Shown here one piece after another: positions 37,670 to 46,924 of a stretch of 64,000 nt of DNA (position 1 is its first letter; each line of letters opens with the position of its first letter). Source of the DNA: Gallionellaceae bacterium (GTDB lineage Bacteria > Pseudomonadota > Gammaproteobacteria > Burkholderiales > Thiobacillaceae). The stretch is taken from NCBI GenBank assembly GCA_028714875.1, contig JAQTLN010000021.1, positions 1 through 64,000 on the forward strand. The letters are read 5' to 3'. The translations under genes were made by a program, and so were the position numbers. The notes beneath the pieces are model-generated. The model was not told the DNA's origin and searched no databases. It worked only from the letters and a program-made list of their open reading frames with translations.

Positions 37670-37712
37670 GCAGGCTTCTTCCCGTCTCTTACTCCGCCTA
37701 CCTCTCACCCCC

Positions 37713-38660
37713 ATGAACATCCAGCCAGTTAAAGAATTCCTCCTGGAGTTGCAGGATCTCATCGTCGAGCGCATGGAGCAGATCGACGGCAAGCCCTTCC
37801 GGCGCGATAGCTGGGAGCGGCCGGATGGCGGCGGTGGCATCTCCCGGCTGATCGAGGAAGGCAATTTCCTGGAACGCGGCGGGGTGAATTTCTCCCATGT
37901 GACCGGCGACAAGCTGCCGCCGTCCGCCAGCGCGCACCGCCCGGAACTGGCCGGCCGCCACTGGGAGGCGATGGGGGTGTCGCTGGTGATGCACCCGCGC
38001 AATCCCTATGTGCCCACCACCCACATGAACGTGCGCTTCTTCGTCGCCGAGAAGCCGGGTGAAGAGCCGGTGTGGTGGTTCGGCGGCGGCATGGACCTGA
38101 CGCCCTACTATGGCTTCGAGGAAGACGCGGTCCACTTTCACGCCATGTGCAAGCGCGCGCTCGACCCGTTCGACGCCGAGTACTACCCGCGCTTCAAGCA
38201 ATGGTGCGACGAGTATTTCTTCCTCAAGCACCGTAACGAGCCGCGCGGCATCGGCGGCATCTTTTTCGATGACCTCTGTTCTCTCCCCTCCCCCCCCGGG
38301 GGAGGGGCCGGGGGAGAGGGCGCATTCACGCACTGTTTCAACCTGATCGAGAGTGTCGGCGACCATTTCCTGGCGGCCTATCTGCCCATCGTCGAACGCC
38401 GTGGCGACCTGCCTTACGGCGAGCGGGAGCGTGACTTCCAGGCCTACCGGCGCGGGCGCTATGTCGAGTTCAACCTGGTGTTTGACCGCGGCACCCTGTT
38501 CGGCCTGCAATCCGGCGGCCGTACGGAATCCATCCTGATGTCCATGCCGCCCATCGTGAAATGGCGCTACGACTGGAAGCCCGAGCCGGGCAGTCCGGAA
38601 GCGCGCCTGTACAGCGACTTTTTGCGCCCGCGCGACTGGCTGGGCGAGTTTCCGGGTTGA
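37713..38660 (+). CDS. hemF: oxygen-dependent coproporphyrinogen III oxidase
   Basis: Aerobic haem synthesis: converts coproporphyrinogen III to protoporphyrinogen IX. 315 residues against about 300 for the family. Motifs: [62 protein letters not shown] and [26 protein letters not shown]. The extra length is an in-frame insertion at about residues 190-205 ([15 protein letters not shown]), the translation of a CTCTCCC/GGGGAG repeat, placed just after GGIFFDDL. The frame is intact and the rest looks functional. Confidence 0.94.
   Translation: MNIQPVKEFLLELQDLIVERMEQIDGKPFRRDSWERPDGGGGISRLIEEGNFLERGGVNFSHVTGDKLPPSASAHRPELAGRHWEAMGVSLVMHPRNPYVPTTHMNVRFFVAEKPGEEPVWWFGGGMDLTPYYGFEEDAVHFHAMCKRALDPFDAEYYPRFKQWCDEYFFLKHRNEPRGIGGIFFDDLCSLPSPPGGGAGGEGAFTHCFNLIESVGDHFLAAYLPIVERRGDLPYGERERDFQAYRRGRYVEFNLVFDRGTLFGLQSGGRTESILMSMPPIVKWRYDWKPEPGSPEARLYSDFLRPRDWLGEFPG
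38280..38322. repeat. CTCTCCC...GGGAGAG repeat inside hemF
   Basis: TCTCTCCCCTCCCCCCCCGGGGGAGGGGCCGGGGGAGAGGG, a strong hairpin inside the coding frame; same family as in rsmE, mshN and mshD. Confidence 0.82.
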
Positions 38661-38663
38661 ACC

Positions 38664-41600
38664 ATGTCGTCTGAAGCCGAACCGCCGGAGAGCGGAGCGC
38701 CCGCGCAGCCGCCGCGCGTGCTGCCGCCGGACCCCTTGAAGCGCAAGATTCGCCGCTTCCAGATCGCGATGTTGATCGTCTTTTTGATCATCGTCGGCGC
38801 GGTGATCGCCGCTTACGAAATGATCGCCTCACCGTTCCAGGCCATGCTGTTGGCGGGCTACGGCAAGCGTCTGACGTTCCAGACCGATGCGGGCGAGAAC
38901 CCGGCGTTGCGGGTGCCGAAGCATGGCCCCTACAACATCCGCAACGGCTATGCCGAATTGCCCAAGTTCGTGCGCAGACTGAAGGAACAGGGCTTCGAGG
39001 TCACCGCGCAGGCGCGCATTTCGCCGGACATGGCGCACATCCTCGATTACGGCCTGTATCTGCCCTACAAGGAAAAATCGGTCACCGGCCTCACCCTGCT
39101 CGATTGCAGCAACAAGCCGTTGTATGAGACGCGCTACCCGCGCTATGCCTACCCGGATTTCAACGCCGTGCCGCCGATGATCGCCAACACCTTGTTGTTC
39201 ATCGAAAATCGCGAACTGCTCGACCCCAACCATCCGGAACGCAATCCCGCCGTGGAATGGGACCGTCTCGCGCAGGCGGTGATGGAAAAGGCGATCCAGA
39301 CCGTCGATCCGTCGCGCAACGTGCCGGGCGGCTCCACCCTGGCCACTCAGATCGAGAAATACCGCCACTCGCCCGATGGCCTGACCATGACGGCTTCCGA
39401 CAAGCTCACCCAGATGGCCTCCGCCTCGCTGCGCGCCTATCTGGACGGCGAGGACACCCGCGCCAGCCGGCGCCGCATCGTGCTCGATTACCTCAACACC
39501 GTTCCCTTGTCCGCCGCGGCCGGTTTCGGCGAGATCAACGGCATCGGCGAGGGGCTGGAAGGCTGGTTCGGGATGGATTTCGCCAAGGTCAACCAGTTGC
39601 TGATGCACCCACGCAACACCCCGGAGGAGGCGCGCGCCTACAAGCATGTGCTGGGACTGCTGATCTCGCAGCGCAAACCCTCCTATCACCTGTTGTCCGG
39701 GCGCAAGGGCCTGAATGCCTATGCCGATACCCATCTCAGGCTGCTGGCGGCCGCCCACGTCATCACGCCGGCATTCCGCGACCTTGCCCTGCGCGAAAAG
39801 ATCACTTTTCAAACCAGCAACGGCAAGAAATCGGCGAATGGCGGTTTCGCCGAAAACAAGGCGGCCAGCACTCTGCGCGTGGAACTCGCCGGCAATCTGG
39901 GTGTGCGGCGCCTGTACGACCTCGATCGCCTTGATCTCAAGGCCAACGCCACCCTGCATGCCGCCACCCAGCGCACCGTCTCGGATTTCCTGCGCCGCCT
40001 GTCCGATCCGGTGGTGGTGGAGGCCGCCGGCCTCTATGGGCACTACCTGCTGTCTCCGGAAAACGACCTGACCAAGCCCATCTACAGCTTCACCCTCTAC
40101 GAAAACACCGAGGATGGCGCGTTGCTGCGCGTCCAGGCGGACAACCTGAACCAGCCCTTCGATATCAACAAGAGCGCCAAGCTGGACATGGGCTCCTCGG
40201 CCAAGCTGCGCACGCTGCTCACCTACCTGCATCTGATCACCGAGCTGCATGATCAGTATGTCGATATGCCGCGCGCCGAGTTGCTCAAGCTGAAGGTCGG
40301 CGAAAAAGATCTGCTCATGCAGTGGGTGCGCGATTACCTGCTGCGTAGCGAGGACAAGTCGATCACCCCCATGCTGGAAGCGGCGATGTCGCGGCAGTAT
40401 TCCGCCAACCCGGCGGAGGCCTTCTTCACCGGCGGCGGGGTGCATCACTTCTCCAACTTCCATAGCGATGACAACCACAAGGTCATGGACCTGTGGGAGG
40501 CCACGCGCAATTCCGTGAACCTGCCGTTCATCCGCCTGATGCGCGATCTGGTGCGCCACTTCATGTACCGCGATCCCGATGGCGCCGCGCAGATCCTGGC
40601 CGACCCGGACGACCCCCGACGCGAGGACTACCTGAAGCGTTTCGCCGACAAGGAAGGCAAGGCCTACCTGGCCCGCTTCAACAAGAAATACAAGGGCTCG
40701 ACGCCGGAGGAGGCCGCCGACGCCCTGCTCAACCACCTCACCGCCAACCCCAAGCGCCTGGCGGCCGTCTACCGCTACCTGGAGCCGAATGCCGACCTTG
40801 CCGCCTTCACCGAGTCCCTGAAGGCGCGCCTCAACAACCCCGCCCGCCTCGACGAGAGCGACTACCTGTACCTGTTCGAGACCTACGGGCCGGACAAATT
40901 CAATCTCGCGGATCGCGGCTACATCAGCCAGATTCATCCTCTGGAACTCTGGCTGGTGGCCTATCTGCGCTCACACCCTGGCGCCGGCTGGAACGAAATC
41001 GTCAAGGCCAGCGTCCAGGAGCGCATCGACGTCTACGACTGGCTGATCAATACCAGCCACAAGAACGCGCAGGACATCCGCATCCTGTCCCTGCTGGAAA
41101 TCGAAGCCTTCCAGGAAATTCATAAACGCTGGCGCCGTCTCGGCTACCCCTTCAGCAGCCTGGTGCCGTCCTACGCCACCGCCATCGGCTCCTCCGCCGA
41201 CCGCCCCGCCGCCCTCGCCGAGTTGATGGGCGTGATCCTCAACGATGGTGAAAAACTGCCGCCAGTCACCCTCACCCGCGTGGAGTTCGCAGAGGGCACG
41301 CCCTATCACACCCTGCTCAAGCGCAAGCGGCCGGTGGCGCAACGCATCTTCCCGGAGGAGGTGGCAACCGTGGTGAAGCGGGCGCTCGCCAATGTGGTGC
41401 AGGAGGGTACCGCGCGCCGCCTGCGCGGCAGCTTCAAGCTGGATGACGGCAGTTTCCTGCCGATCGGCGGCAAGACCGGCACCGGCGACCATCGCCTGGA
41501 GGTCTATTCCGCCAAAGGCCAGGTGATCGAATCCAAGGTCATGAACCGCACCGCCACCTTTGCGTTCTATCTCGGCCCCCGCTTTTTCGGCGTAATGACG

Positions 41601-42104
41601 GTGTTCGTGCCGGGCGAAGCGGCGGCGAACTACCATTTCACCAGCGCCATCGCCGTGCAGATATTGAAGGACATGGAACCCGCCTTGCGCGGCCTGGTGC
41701 TGGGCAACGAGAGGCCGGAACCTACCTGGGAGGAGCAGTCGCTGGCGTTCGACAGCGAAGAGAGCGTCCCCAGTGGCGCCCCGCCCAAGGCTGGAGCCCT
41801 GCCACCACCGGGAACCCCCACCGCCACCCCGGTCGCGCCAAGCGCGGCGAAACCGGTGATGGGCGCCAAACCGGTCGAGAGCAAACCTGTTCCCGGCAAG
41901 CCCGCGCCCAAACCCGTGGCGAAACCGGTCGCCAAACCCGTGGTCAAGCCGGCTCTGGAACACGCTGAACCGCCCCCGGCTCCGCCGCCGCCACAAATGG
42001 ACAAACCCGATCCCCCGCCGCCGCCGCGCGCGCCCCCTCCTCCGGCCACCAAAGCGAAGAAATCCACTTTTACCTGGCAGGAAGGCGACAACCCGTTGTT
42101 CTGA
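38664..42104 (+). CDS. large divergent class A penicillin-binding protein (GT51 plus transpeptidase)
   Basis: 1146 residues: one TM helix (about 33-53), a divergent GT51 glycosyltransferase region (about 160-330) with ENREL (Glu181) and GGSTLATQIEK, a transpeptidase domain with SxxK (Ser511-Lys514), SVN (617-619) and KTGT (937-940), and a Pro/Lys-rich C-terminal tail of about 130 residues. The position of the second GT51 catalytic glutamate (KxxE) appears to be Gln250 (DKLTQMA). The family crosslinks peptidoglycan in the periplasm; this member may rely mainly on transpeptidation. Follows hemF by 3 bp. Confidence 0.82.
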   Translation: MSSEAEPPESGAPAQPPRVLPPDPLKRKIRRFQIAMLIVFLIIVGAVIAAYEMIASPFQAMLLAGYGKRLTFQTDAGENPALRVPKHGPYNIRNGYAELPKFVRRLKEQGFEVTAQARISPDMAHILDYGLYLPYKEKSVTGLTLLDCSNKPLYETRYPRYAYPDFNAVPPMIANTLLFIENRELLDPNHPERNPAVEWDRLAQAVMEKAIQTVDPSRNVPGGSTLATQIEKYRHSPDGLTMTASDKLTQMASASLRAYLDGEDTRASRRRIVLDYLNTVPLSAAAGFGEINGIGEGLEGWFGMDFAKVNQLLMHPRNTPEEARAYKHVLGLLISQRKPSYHLLSGRKGLNAYADTHLRLLAAAHVITPAFRDLALREKITFQTSNGKKSANGGFAENKAASTLRVELAGNLGVRRLYDLDRLDLKANATLHAATQRTVSDFLRRLSDPVVVEAAGLYGHYLLSPENDLTKPIYSFTLYENTEDGALLRVQADNLNQPFDINKSAKLDMGSSAKLRTLLTYLHLITELHDQYVDMPRAELLKLKVGEKDLLMQWVRDYLLRSEDKSITPMLEAAMSRQYSANPAEAFFTGGGVHHFSNFHSDDNHKVMDLWEATRNSVNLPFIRLMRDLVRHFMYRDPDGAAQILADPDDPRREDYLKRFADKEGKAYLARFNKKYKGSTPEEAADALLNHLTANPKRLAAVYRYLEPNADLAAFTESLKARLNNPARLDESDYLYLFETYGPDKFNLADRGYISQIHPLELWLVAYLRSHPGAGWNEIVKASVQERIDVYDWLINTSHKNAQDIRILSLLEIEAFQEIHKRWRRLGYPFSSLVPSYATAIGSSADRPAALAELMGVILNDGEKLPPVTLTRVEFAEGTPYHTLLKRKRPVAQRIFPEEVATVVKRALANVVQEGTARRLRGSFKLDDGSFLPIGGKTGTGDHRLEVYSAKGQVIESKVMNRTATFAFYLGPRFFGVMTVFVPGEAAANYHFTSAIAVQILKDMEPALRGLVLGNERPEPTWEEQSLAFDSEESVPSGAPPKAGALPPPGTPTATPVAPSAAKPVMGAKPVESKPVPGKPAPKPVAKPVAKPVVKPALEHAEPPPAPPPPQMDKPDPPPPPRAPPPPATKAKKSTFTWQEGDNPLF

Positions 42105-42149
42105 GCCACAGTGGGGCCGGAGTCAGTTCCGCGTGTCCCAACCTGGACG

Positions 42150-42257
42150 TGGGGTGTGGAGAGCACAGCGAGCCGAGCCGCACCATGCAATACGCACCGT
42201 ACTCGATGCGGCTCGCTACGCTCTGATGAAGCCCCTACCCTTCGGTAACCACATCTA
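42150..42257. repeat. worn palindromic repeat between convergent genes
   Basis: GTGGGGTGTGGAGAGCACAGCGAGCCGAGCCGCA, then CGATGCGGCTCGCTACGCTC, an ACCCCTACCCTTCGG interruption and CCACATCTACG. It looks like a degenerate GTAGGATGTGG-family copy broken by another short repeat. It may serve as terminator for both flanking genes. Confidence 0.6.
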
Positions 42258-42262
42258 CGAAC

Positions 42263-45136
42263 CTAATCCAACTTCGTGTTCGTTCGAGCCAATGCGGCCC
42301 AGGGCAGGCCACCGCCCAGCAGCAGAAAAAGCAGCAACAGGGTGGCCAGGCGTGGCGCATCCAGCAAGCTGTCGAACATCCCCACTGTCAACAGGCTGGA
42401 CAGCGATGCCAGCACCACCCAGGCCAGTCGCGAGCCGTTCCAGGCCGCCCGCGCCGAACGCGCCAAGGCCAGCAGCGTCAGCGCGCTGAACAAGGCGAGG
42501 CCTAGCCAGCCCTGCTCGAACAGCAGATGCACCCAGAGATTCTTGATGTGCCAGGGCAGGTGGACATGGGTCTTGAAGAACCAGCAATCACCGCCGCGCT
42601 CGAAGCCGCCATTGCACAGCAGTTCATGGCCGCCGGCATCGAGTAAACGGAGATTGTCTATATCCACCGTGCCGCCACTGCCGGGATGGTAGAGGGACAA
42701 CTCCACCGGGGGATGGCGCAGCGGCCCGCCCGCGCCGACCGTGATGGCGGCCAGTTCACGGGTATGGCGATGCCATAGCCCATCGCCCGGCGGCGTGAAT
42801 TCCGTCCAGACGCAGGCGCGTGAGTCGAGCATCTGCTTTTCACATAACGGCAGCGCCAGGCGTTCGCCGTTCTGATGGCCGCGTATATCCACGCTCAGGC
42901 GGTAGGTTTGTCCCGCGCTGGCCTGAACGCGCTGCGCGTAATACATCGTTTCACCGCTGCCGAGGCGCAGGAAGGTGTTGTCTTTTTCCGCGACGAAGCC
43001 ATAGGTGGCCGGTTGTTTGTCGACCGGCCCGCGCTCCAGGTAGACACGCGGGAAACTGCCCAGGCCCATGCCGAACAGCCGCGCCGACAGCTTGTCATCA
43101 CGCATGGCCAGAGCCTGGCTCCAGTGATCCACCCGTGTCCGCCAGTCATCGCCGGCCTGGGCCAGGCGCTTCTGGAAATAACCCCCGCCCACCCCCACTC
43201 CGAGCGCCACGGCAAGCAGCAGCAGGATGCCCAGTGGCGCGGCAAGCCTGGCCCAGCCCTGGCGAGCGGAAAGACGCAGGCTGGCGATGGCGAGAATGGC
43301 GAGCGCGACACCCAGCGCCAGGGCGCCGCCGCGTGACACCGTGTAGACGAGTATGGCCGTCACCAGCAACATGAGCGGCAGGGTCAGGGCGAGGTGGCGC
43401 GCTCGCGTCGTGCCCAACCAGAGAAACGGCAGCGCGGCGACCAGATACGCCTCGATGTGGCCGCCGCCGGTGTGCATGCTGGAGAAGAGGCTGGTGATGC
43501 GGTAAGTCTGCGCGCCATCGCTCAAGCCGGCGTACAGCCAGCGCTCCCAGAGGCCGACCAGACTCACCCCGAGCAGGCCGATGCCCATGCCGATGGCGAG
43601 GAGGCGCCCGAGGCCGGCAAGATCGCAGCCGCCTCGGCGGATCAGCAGCATGATCAGCCCCCCCCAGAGAAAGCTCTTGGCGACTCTTAAACTGTTGTAG
43701 GGGCTCCAGTAAGCGGAGAAAGCATTGGCATCGAGCGCGGGAAGCGGCAGCAAATTGCCCAGGCTGGCGAGCAGCGCGACGGCAGCCAGCGCCAGGTACA
43801 GCGACAGCGCGAGCAGCGGTACGCGTCCGGCCTGACGAGTTGGCGGTTTCAGCAGCAGAATCCCCGCTGTCGCCAGCATCAGAAAATCGAATTCGTCGAA
43901 GAAAAACCTTCCGCTCCACGGCGCGAAATCCAGCAAGGGCAAGGCGGCGGGTACCACCACCAGCCAGGCCAGGGGCCAAACCCAGAGCGCCGCCATGTAG
44001 AGCATCAGGCCCAGGCCGAGACCCCACTGCCACAGGGAAAAACCGGCCACGCCGACAAGGGCCGCCAGCAGCATGAGCGATCCCGCGAGCCAGGGCAGCA
44101 GATATGAGTGGCGACTGGTTTTCGGCCGGGAACGATGTTTGCGCCGCCGGGAGCGGCGCGCCGAAGTCCTGGCTGGCTCCGGCGCGGCCGGGGGGCCGGG
44201 CTCCAGCGCGACGTCGCGGGTCGCGCTGGGCCGCTGTTCCGGAATGGCTTCCTCCACCTCCCGGCGCGCTCGGGGTGCCCTGGATAACACCGCTGGCGCC
44301 CATTGCGGGAGACTGCGCTCGCCCAGCCAAGCACCGAACCACAGGCCGGGCAGGGCGAAGAGCAGCTCCAGCACCTCCAGCAGCGGCTGCCCCAGCAGCA
44401 ACGGCACCCCCTCCAGAATCAAGGCCACAGCCAGCGCCACACCCCAGCGCGGCAGCGCCGCGCCACGCCCGGATAGGGCATAGAGGAATCCGACAGGCAC
44501 CCAGAGAATGGAGCTCTTGATCAACAGATAGAGGCGTTGCGGGATGTCGGTGGCATACGCGGACAGGCTCCCCGGCAGGGCCGGGGCGCTCATTGACGTC
44601 CGCGGGTCCAGGGGGAGCAGGGCGGATAGCGCGGCGGTTGCGGCCAACGCGGGCCAGAACCACGTCGGTAGACCCGGCGGGCGCCGGCTCAGGGACGGCC
44701 CGAGTAGCCACCACAACGCCATCCCGGCCGCGAAGCCCAGCAGCGGGGCCGGCAGCCCAGCGGGGGTGGCCAGAAGAGGCGGAAAGTGGATCTGGCCCAA
44801 TTGCAGCAGCACCGCAAGCAGTCCCAGCAACAGGAACACGGCTGCCGCGGCCGCGGGCCGCGCCGAGGCTGCGCGTGGCCACGCGGCTCCCTGCCAGAAA
44901 AATCCCAAGGGAAGGGCCAGGAACACGGGTAGGGCAGGGAGCCCAGCTATAGCCAGGCGACTGGGCAGCAAGCCCAGCGCTTCAGGCCAGCCAACCCCGG
45001 CCGGCGCGAACGGCAGCAGGCCCAAGCCCAGGTAGAGTGCGGTACAGGTGACGGCGAAGGGAAGCAGGGCGGAGTTCACGGAGTGAGCGGGGATAGAGGA
45101 GGTATCGAGGCGCACGATAGGATGCGCCGCAGCCAT
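42263..45136 (-). CDS. VanZ-like plus O-antigen ligase/polymerase-like membrane protein with an extracytoplasmic beta-rich domain
   Basis: 957 residues. N-terminal half: about eight TM helices with a VanZ-like pattern (PQRLYLLIKSSILWVPVGFLYAL) and a basic Pro/Arg-rich loop (about 285-345). C-terminal half: Wzy/WaaL-like helices with TSLFSSMHTGGGHIEAYLVAALPFLW and VYTVSRGGALALGVALAI. Between the last helices lies a soluble region (about 690-860: YYAQRVQASAGQTYRLSVDIRG ... NGGFERGGDCWF) with the look of a jelly-roll carbohydrate-binding domain. It probably polymerises or transfers polysaccharide in the periplasm. Start uncertain. Confidence 0.7.
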   Translation of the reverse strand: MAAAHPIVRLDTSSIPAHSVNSALLPFAVTCTALYLGLGLLPFAPAGVGWPEALGLLPSRLAIAGLPALPVFLALPLGFFWQGAAWPRAASARPAAAAAVFLLLGLLAVLLQLGQIHFPPLLATPAGLPAPLLGFAAGMALWWLLGPSLSRRPPGLPTWFWPALAATAALSALLPLDPRTSMSAPALPGSLSAYATDIPQRLYLLIKSSILWVPVGFLYALSGRGAALPRWGVALAVALILEGVPLLLGQPLLEVLELLFALPGLWFGAWLGERSLPQWAPAVLSRAPRARREVEEAIPEQRPSATRDVALEPGPPAAPEPARTSARRSRRRKHRSRPKTSRHSYLLPWLAGSLMLLAALVGVAGFSLWQWGLGLGLMLYMAALWVWPLAWLVVVPAALPLLDFAPWSGRFFFDEFDFLMLATAGILLLKPPTRQAGRVPLLALSLYLALAAVALLASLGNLLPLPALDANAFSAYWSPYNSLRVAKSFLWGGLIMLLIRRGGCDLAGLGRLLAIGMGIGLLGVSLVGLWERWLYAGLSDGAQTYRITSLFSSMHTGGGHIEAYLVAALPFLWLGTTRARHLALTLPLMLLVTAILVYTVSRGGALALGVALAILAIASLRLSARQGWARLAAPLGILLLLAVALGVGVGGGYFQKRLAQAGDDWRTRVDHWSQALAMRDDKLSARLFGMGLGSFPRVYLERGPVDKQPATYGFVAEKDNTFLRLGSGETMYYAQRVQASAGQTYRLSVDIRGHQNGERLALPLCEKQMLDSRACVWTEFTPPGDGLWHRHTRELAAITVGAGGPLRHPPVELSLYHPGSGGTVDIDNLRLLDAGGHELLCNGGFERGGDCWFFKTHVHLPWHIKNLWVHLLFEQGWLGLALFSALTLLALARSARAAWNGSRLAWVVLASLSSLLTVGMFDSLLDAPRLATLLLLFLLLGGGLPWAALARTNTKLD

Positions 45137-45173
45137 ATGCCTCGCGCGGCGAAGCCTGATTTGGGGTTACACC

Positions 45174-45203
45174 AAAAAAAGGGGGGCGCAGCGCGCCCCC
45201 CTT
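45174..45203 (-). terminator. strong rho-independent terminator after the PEP-CTERM genes
   Basis: On the minus strand GGGGGGCGC-GCT-GCGCCCCCC followed by seven T residues, 20 bp after the stop of the second PEP-CTERM gene. Confidence 0.93.
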
Positions 45204-45222
45204 TCATCGGTCATTCGAAGCC

Positions 45223-45939
45223 TCAGCGTATGCGGCGACGCATCAACCCCAGGCCAGTCAGACCAAGACCCAACAAGGCCAGGGTCGCGGGTTCGGGGAT
45301 GGTGCCACCGCCGCTACCACCGCCACCGCCACCGCCACCGCCACCGCCGCCACTGGAGCAAGCGGGATCGGTCGGGTGGGCGGTGCAGAACGGGATGGCG
45401 GTGCCGTTCAGGTTGAAGACGATGCTATTCCAGATGGCGTCCTCGGAATAACTCTCGCCCTCCCAGAAAGCCTGGTCACTGAGATTCTCATAGAAACGGA
45501 AGGAGAAGACTCCGCCCGCTGTGACGGTGGTATCCACCACATCCAACAGACCACTGAACGCTACGTTTTGGCCGAGACTGTAATCACCGCTGCCCAGTTG
45601 GAAGCTTCCCAGATTGCTGGCGCCGTAGAGAATGTTCACAAACAGGTGCTGACCGGCCGTGTCGTACAGTGTGACAGCACTGGCAACGCCCGAGAAGTCG
45701 ATGGTCTCGATGGTGTAGCCATCCGGCGCACCCGTGGACGAGGTGAATGATGTCGTGATGTTGTAGGGGTCGCCTGCCGGAACCGTGCTCGGGCTGCCGG
45801 TACTTAACTCGTTGTTGCTACCCCAACTTTTTATGTCGGTATAGGTCGTGGTGGTTTCCATTAGTGTGGCGTTGGCCAGGCCGCTTCCCAGCAAGGGAAG
45901 CATGGTCGCCAGAAGCGCGAGTGTCTGTTTGAGTGTCAT
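45223..45939 (-). CDS. PEP-CTERM surface protein with poly-glycine linker
   Basis: 238 residues from the ATG at 45939 (AGGAG six bases upstream; the track start two codons earlier overlaps that site). Signal peptide MTLKQTLALLATMLPLLGSGLANA, a beta-rich middle, a run of twelve glycines, then the sorting tail IPEPATLALLGLGLTGLGLMRRRIR: PEP motif, hydrophobic helix, arginine cluster. Such proteins are processed by an exosortase and placed on or released from the surface. The Gly run is encoded by CCACCG-type hexamers. Second gene of a two-gene unit. Confidence 0.88.
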   Translation of the reverse strand: MTLKQTLALLATMLPLLGSGLANATLMETTTTYTDIKSWGSNNELSTGSPSTVPAGDPYNITTSFTSSTGAPDGYTIETIDFSGVASAVTLYDTAGQHLFVNILYGASNLGSFQLGSGDYSLGQNVAFSGLLDVVDTTVTAGGVFSFRFYENLSDQAFWEGESYSEDAIWNSIVFNLNGTAIPFCTAHPTDPACSSGGGGGGGGGGGGSGGGTIPEPATLALLGLGLTGLGLMRRRIR

Positions 45940-45959
45940 GATCATCTCCTGTCAAAGGT

Positions 45960-46748
45960 TCAATTCAGTGTCCGGGCAGAAGCCTTGCCGCGCCGACCGC
46001 GTAGTGCCAGACCCGCTGCGGCGGCTCCCGCTAACAGCAGGGCTAAGCTCCCAGGTTCCGGAATCGAGCCGTCGGGGTGTGTCTTGAGGGATTGTGGGTT
46101 CCAGATGTGATACTGGTTTCCGCCAGAAATGACCTTCCAGCAAGGAGCTGCGGCGGGGGCGCATTGGGCGGTGGTGGTCCAGTAACGCTCAACGTCGTAG
46201 GTACGGGTGAAGCTGTAACTGGTCTTGCCATCCGGGCAGGTGGACGCAGTCTTGGACAGTTTGAAGTTCAGCGCCAGCGTAATAGATGCCGCCCCAACTA
46301 TCTTGCTACCCGTGAGACGGTAGCGCATACCCTCTACATTGGGCCCCTGCCACAAATGCTCGACCACGGGAGCGTTGCTTCCCCGGTCACCCGATTTGCA
46401 TAGATTGTTTGTCACCACCACGACCTTCAGCGGGGTCAAGGGATCCACAGTGTCGAAAGTGAATGGCCGCAAAGTAGTTGGTAAAAAAGATGCGGTGGGG
46501 ATAGTGATGCTGGGAGAAGGACTGCCTTGAGGATTTAGTTCCTGTTCCACACCGGCCTGCTCGTTCGGAGGCGTCACCTCTTGATCACTGTCGAAAGACA
46601 GCCCACCGGAACCGAGTTGAGAGGGGGTTGAAGCGCTGTCCTTGACGACGATGCTGTACGGCTCCACGTTGACGGCCATGGCGGGTGTCCAGGGCCAAGC
46701 CGCCGCGGTTAGGCAGGCCATGGCAATGGTGAGAACACGTCTGATCAT
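45960..46748 (-). CDS. PEP-CTERM surface protein
   Basis: 262 residues: signal MIRRVLTIAMACLTAAAWPWTPAMA, a beta-rich body with four cysteines (NLCKSG, STCPDG, AQCAP, PCWKV), and the tail IPEPGSLALLLAGAAAAGLALRGRRG. Ribosome site AGGAGCAAGAA. A sigma-54-like promoter lies about 70-85 bases upstream. Function beyond surface location is unknown. No exosortase gene is in the window. Confidence 0.87.
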   Translation of the reverse strand: MIRRVLTIAMACLTAAAWPWTPAMAVNVEPYSIVVKDSASTPSQLGSGGLSFDSDQEVTPPNEQAGVEQELNPQGSPSPSITIPTASFLPTTLRPFTFDTVDPLTPLKVVVVTNNLCKSGDRGSNAPVVEHLWQGPNVEGMRYRLTGSKIVGAASITLALNFKLSKTASTCPDGKTSYSFTRTYDVERYWTTTAQCAPAAAPCWKVISGGNQYHIWNPQSLKTHPDGSIPEPGSLALLLAGAAAAGLALRGRRGKASARTLN

Positions 46749-46815
46749 TTCTTGCTCCTAAATGCGGAGCGGGCTACGCCCGGTATCCAGCATTGCAATT
46801 CAATCGATTTAACAT

Positions 46816-46832
46816 AAGCAATTTTTGGTCCA
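46816..46832 (-). promoter_or_regulatory. likely sigma-54 (-24/-12) promoter for the PEP-CTERM pair
   Basis: TTGGACCAAAAATTGCTT on the minus strand: GG and GC separated by exactly 10 bases, with a good -12 element TTGCT. Sigma-54 control of PEP-CTERM genes through PrsK/PrsR is known in exosortase bacteria. Confidence 0.65.
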
Positions 46833-46895
46833 ACATTATTTCTGTTTAATATCAAAGACATGCACAAGCGCATGGTGTGATGCGGTCAGTTATGT

Positions 46896-46921
46896 AAAAA
46901 AAACCGACAGCCCGACCGTCG
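46896..46921 (-). terminator. rho-independent terminator after the O-ligase gene
   Basis: Minus strand CGACGG-TCGGG-CTGTCG followed by GTTTTTTTT, just past the stop at 46925. It separates the upstream polysaccharide genes from the sigma-54 PEP-CTERM unit. Confidence 0.85.
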
Positions 46922-46924
46922 CCA

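Noticed and set aside
42150-42257. Possible insertion-sequence remnant between the PBP and polymerase genes.
   Set aside because: No transposase sequence or flanking target duplication; it is better explained as a worn palindromic repeat.
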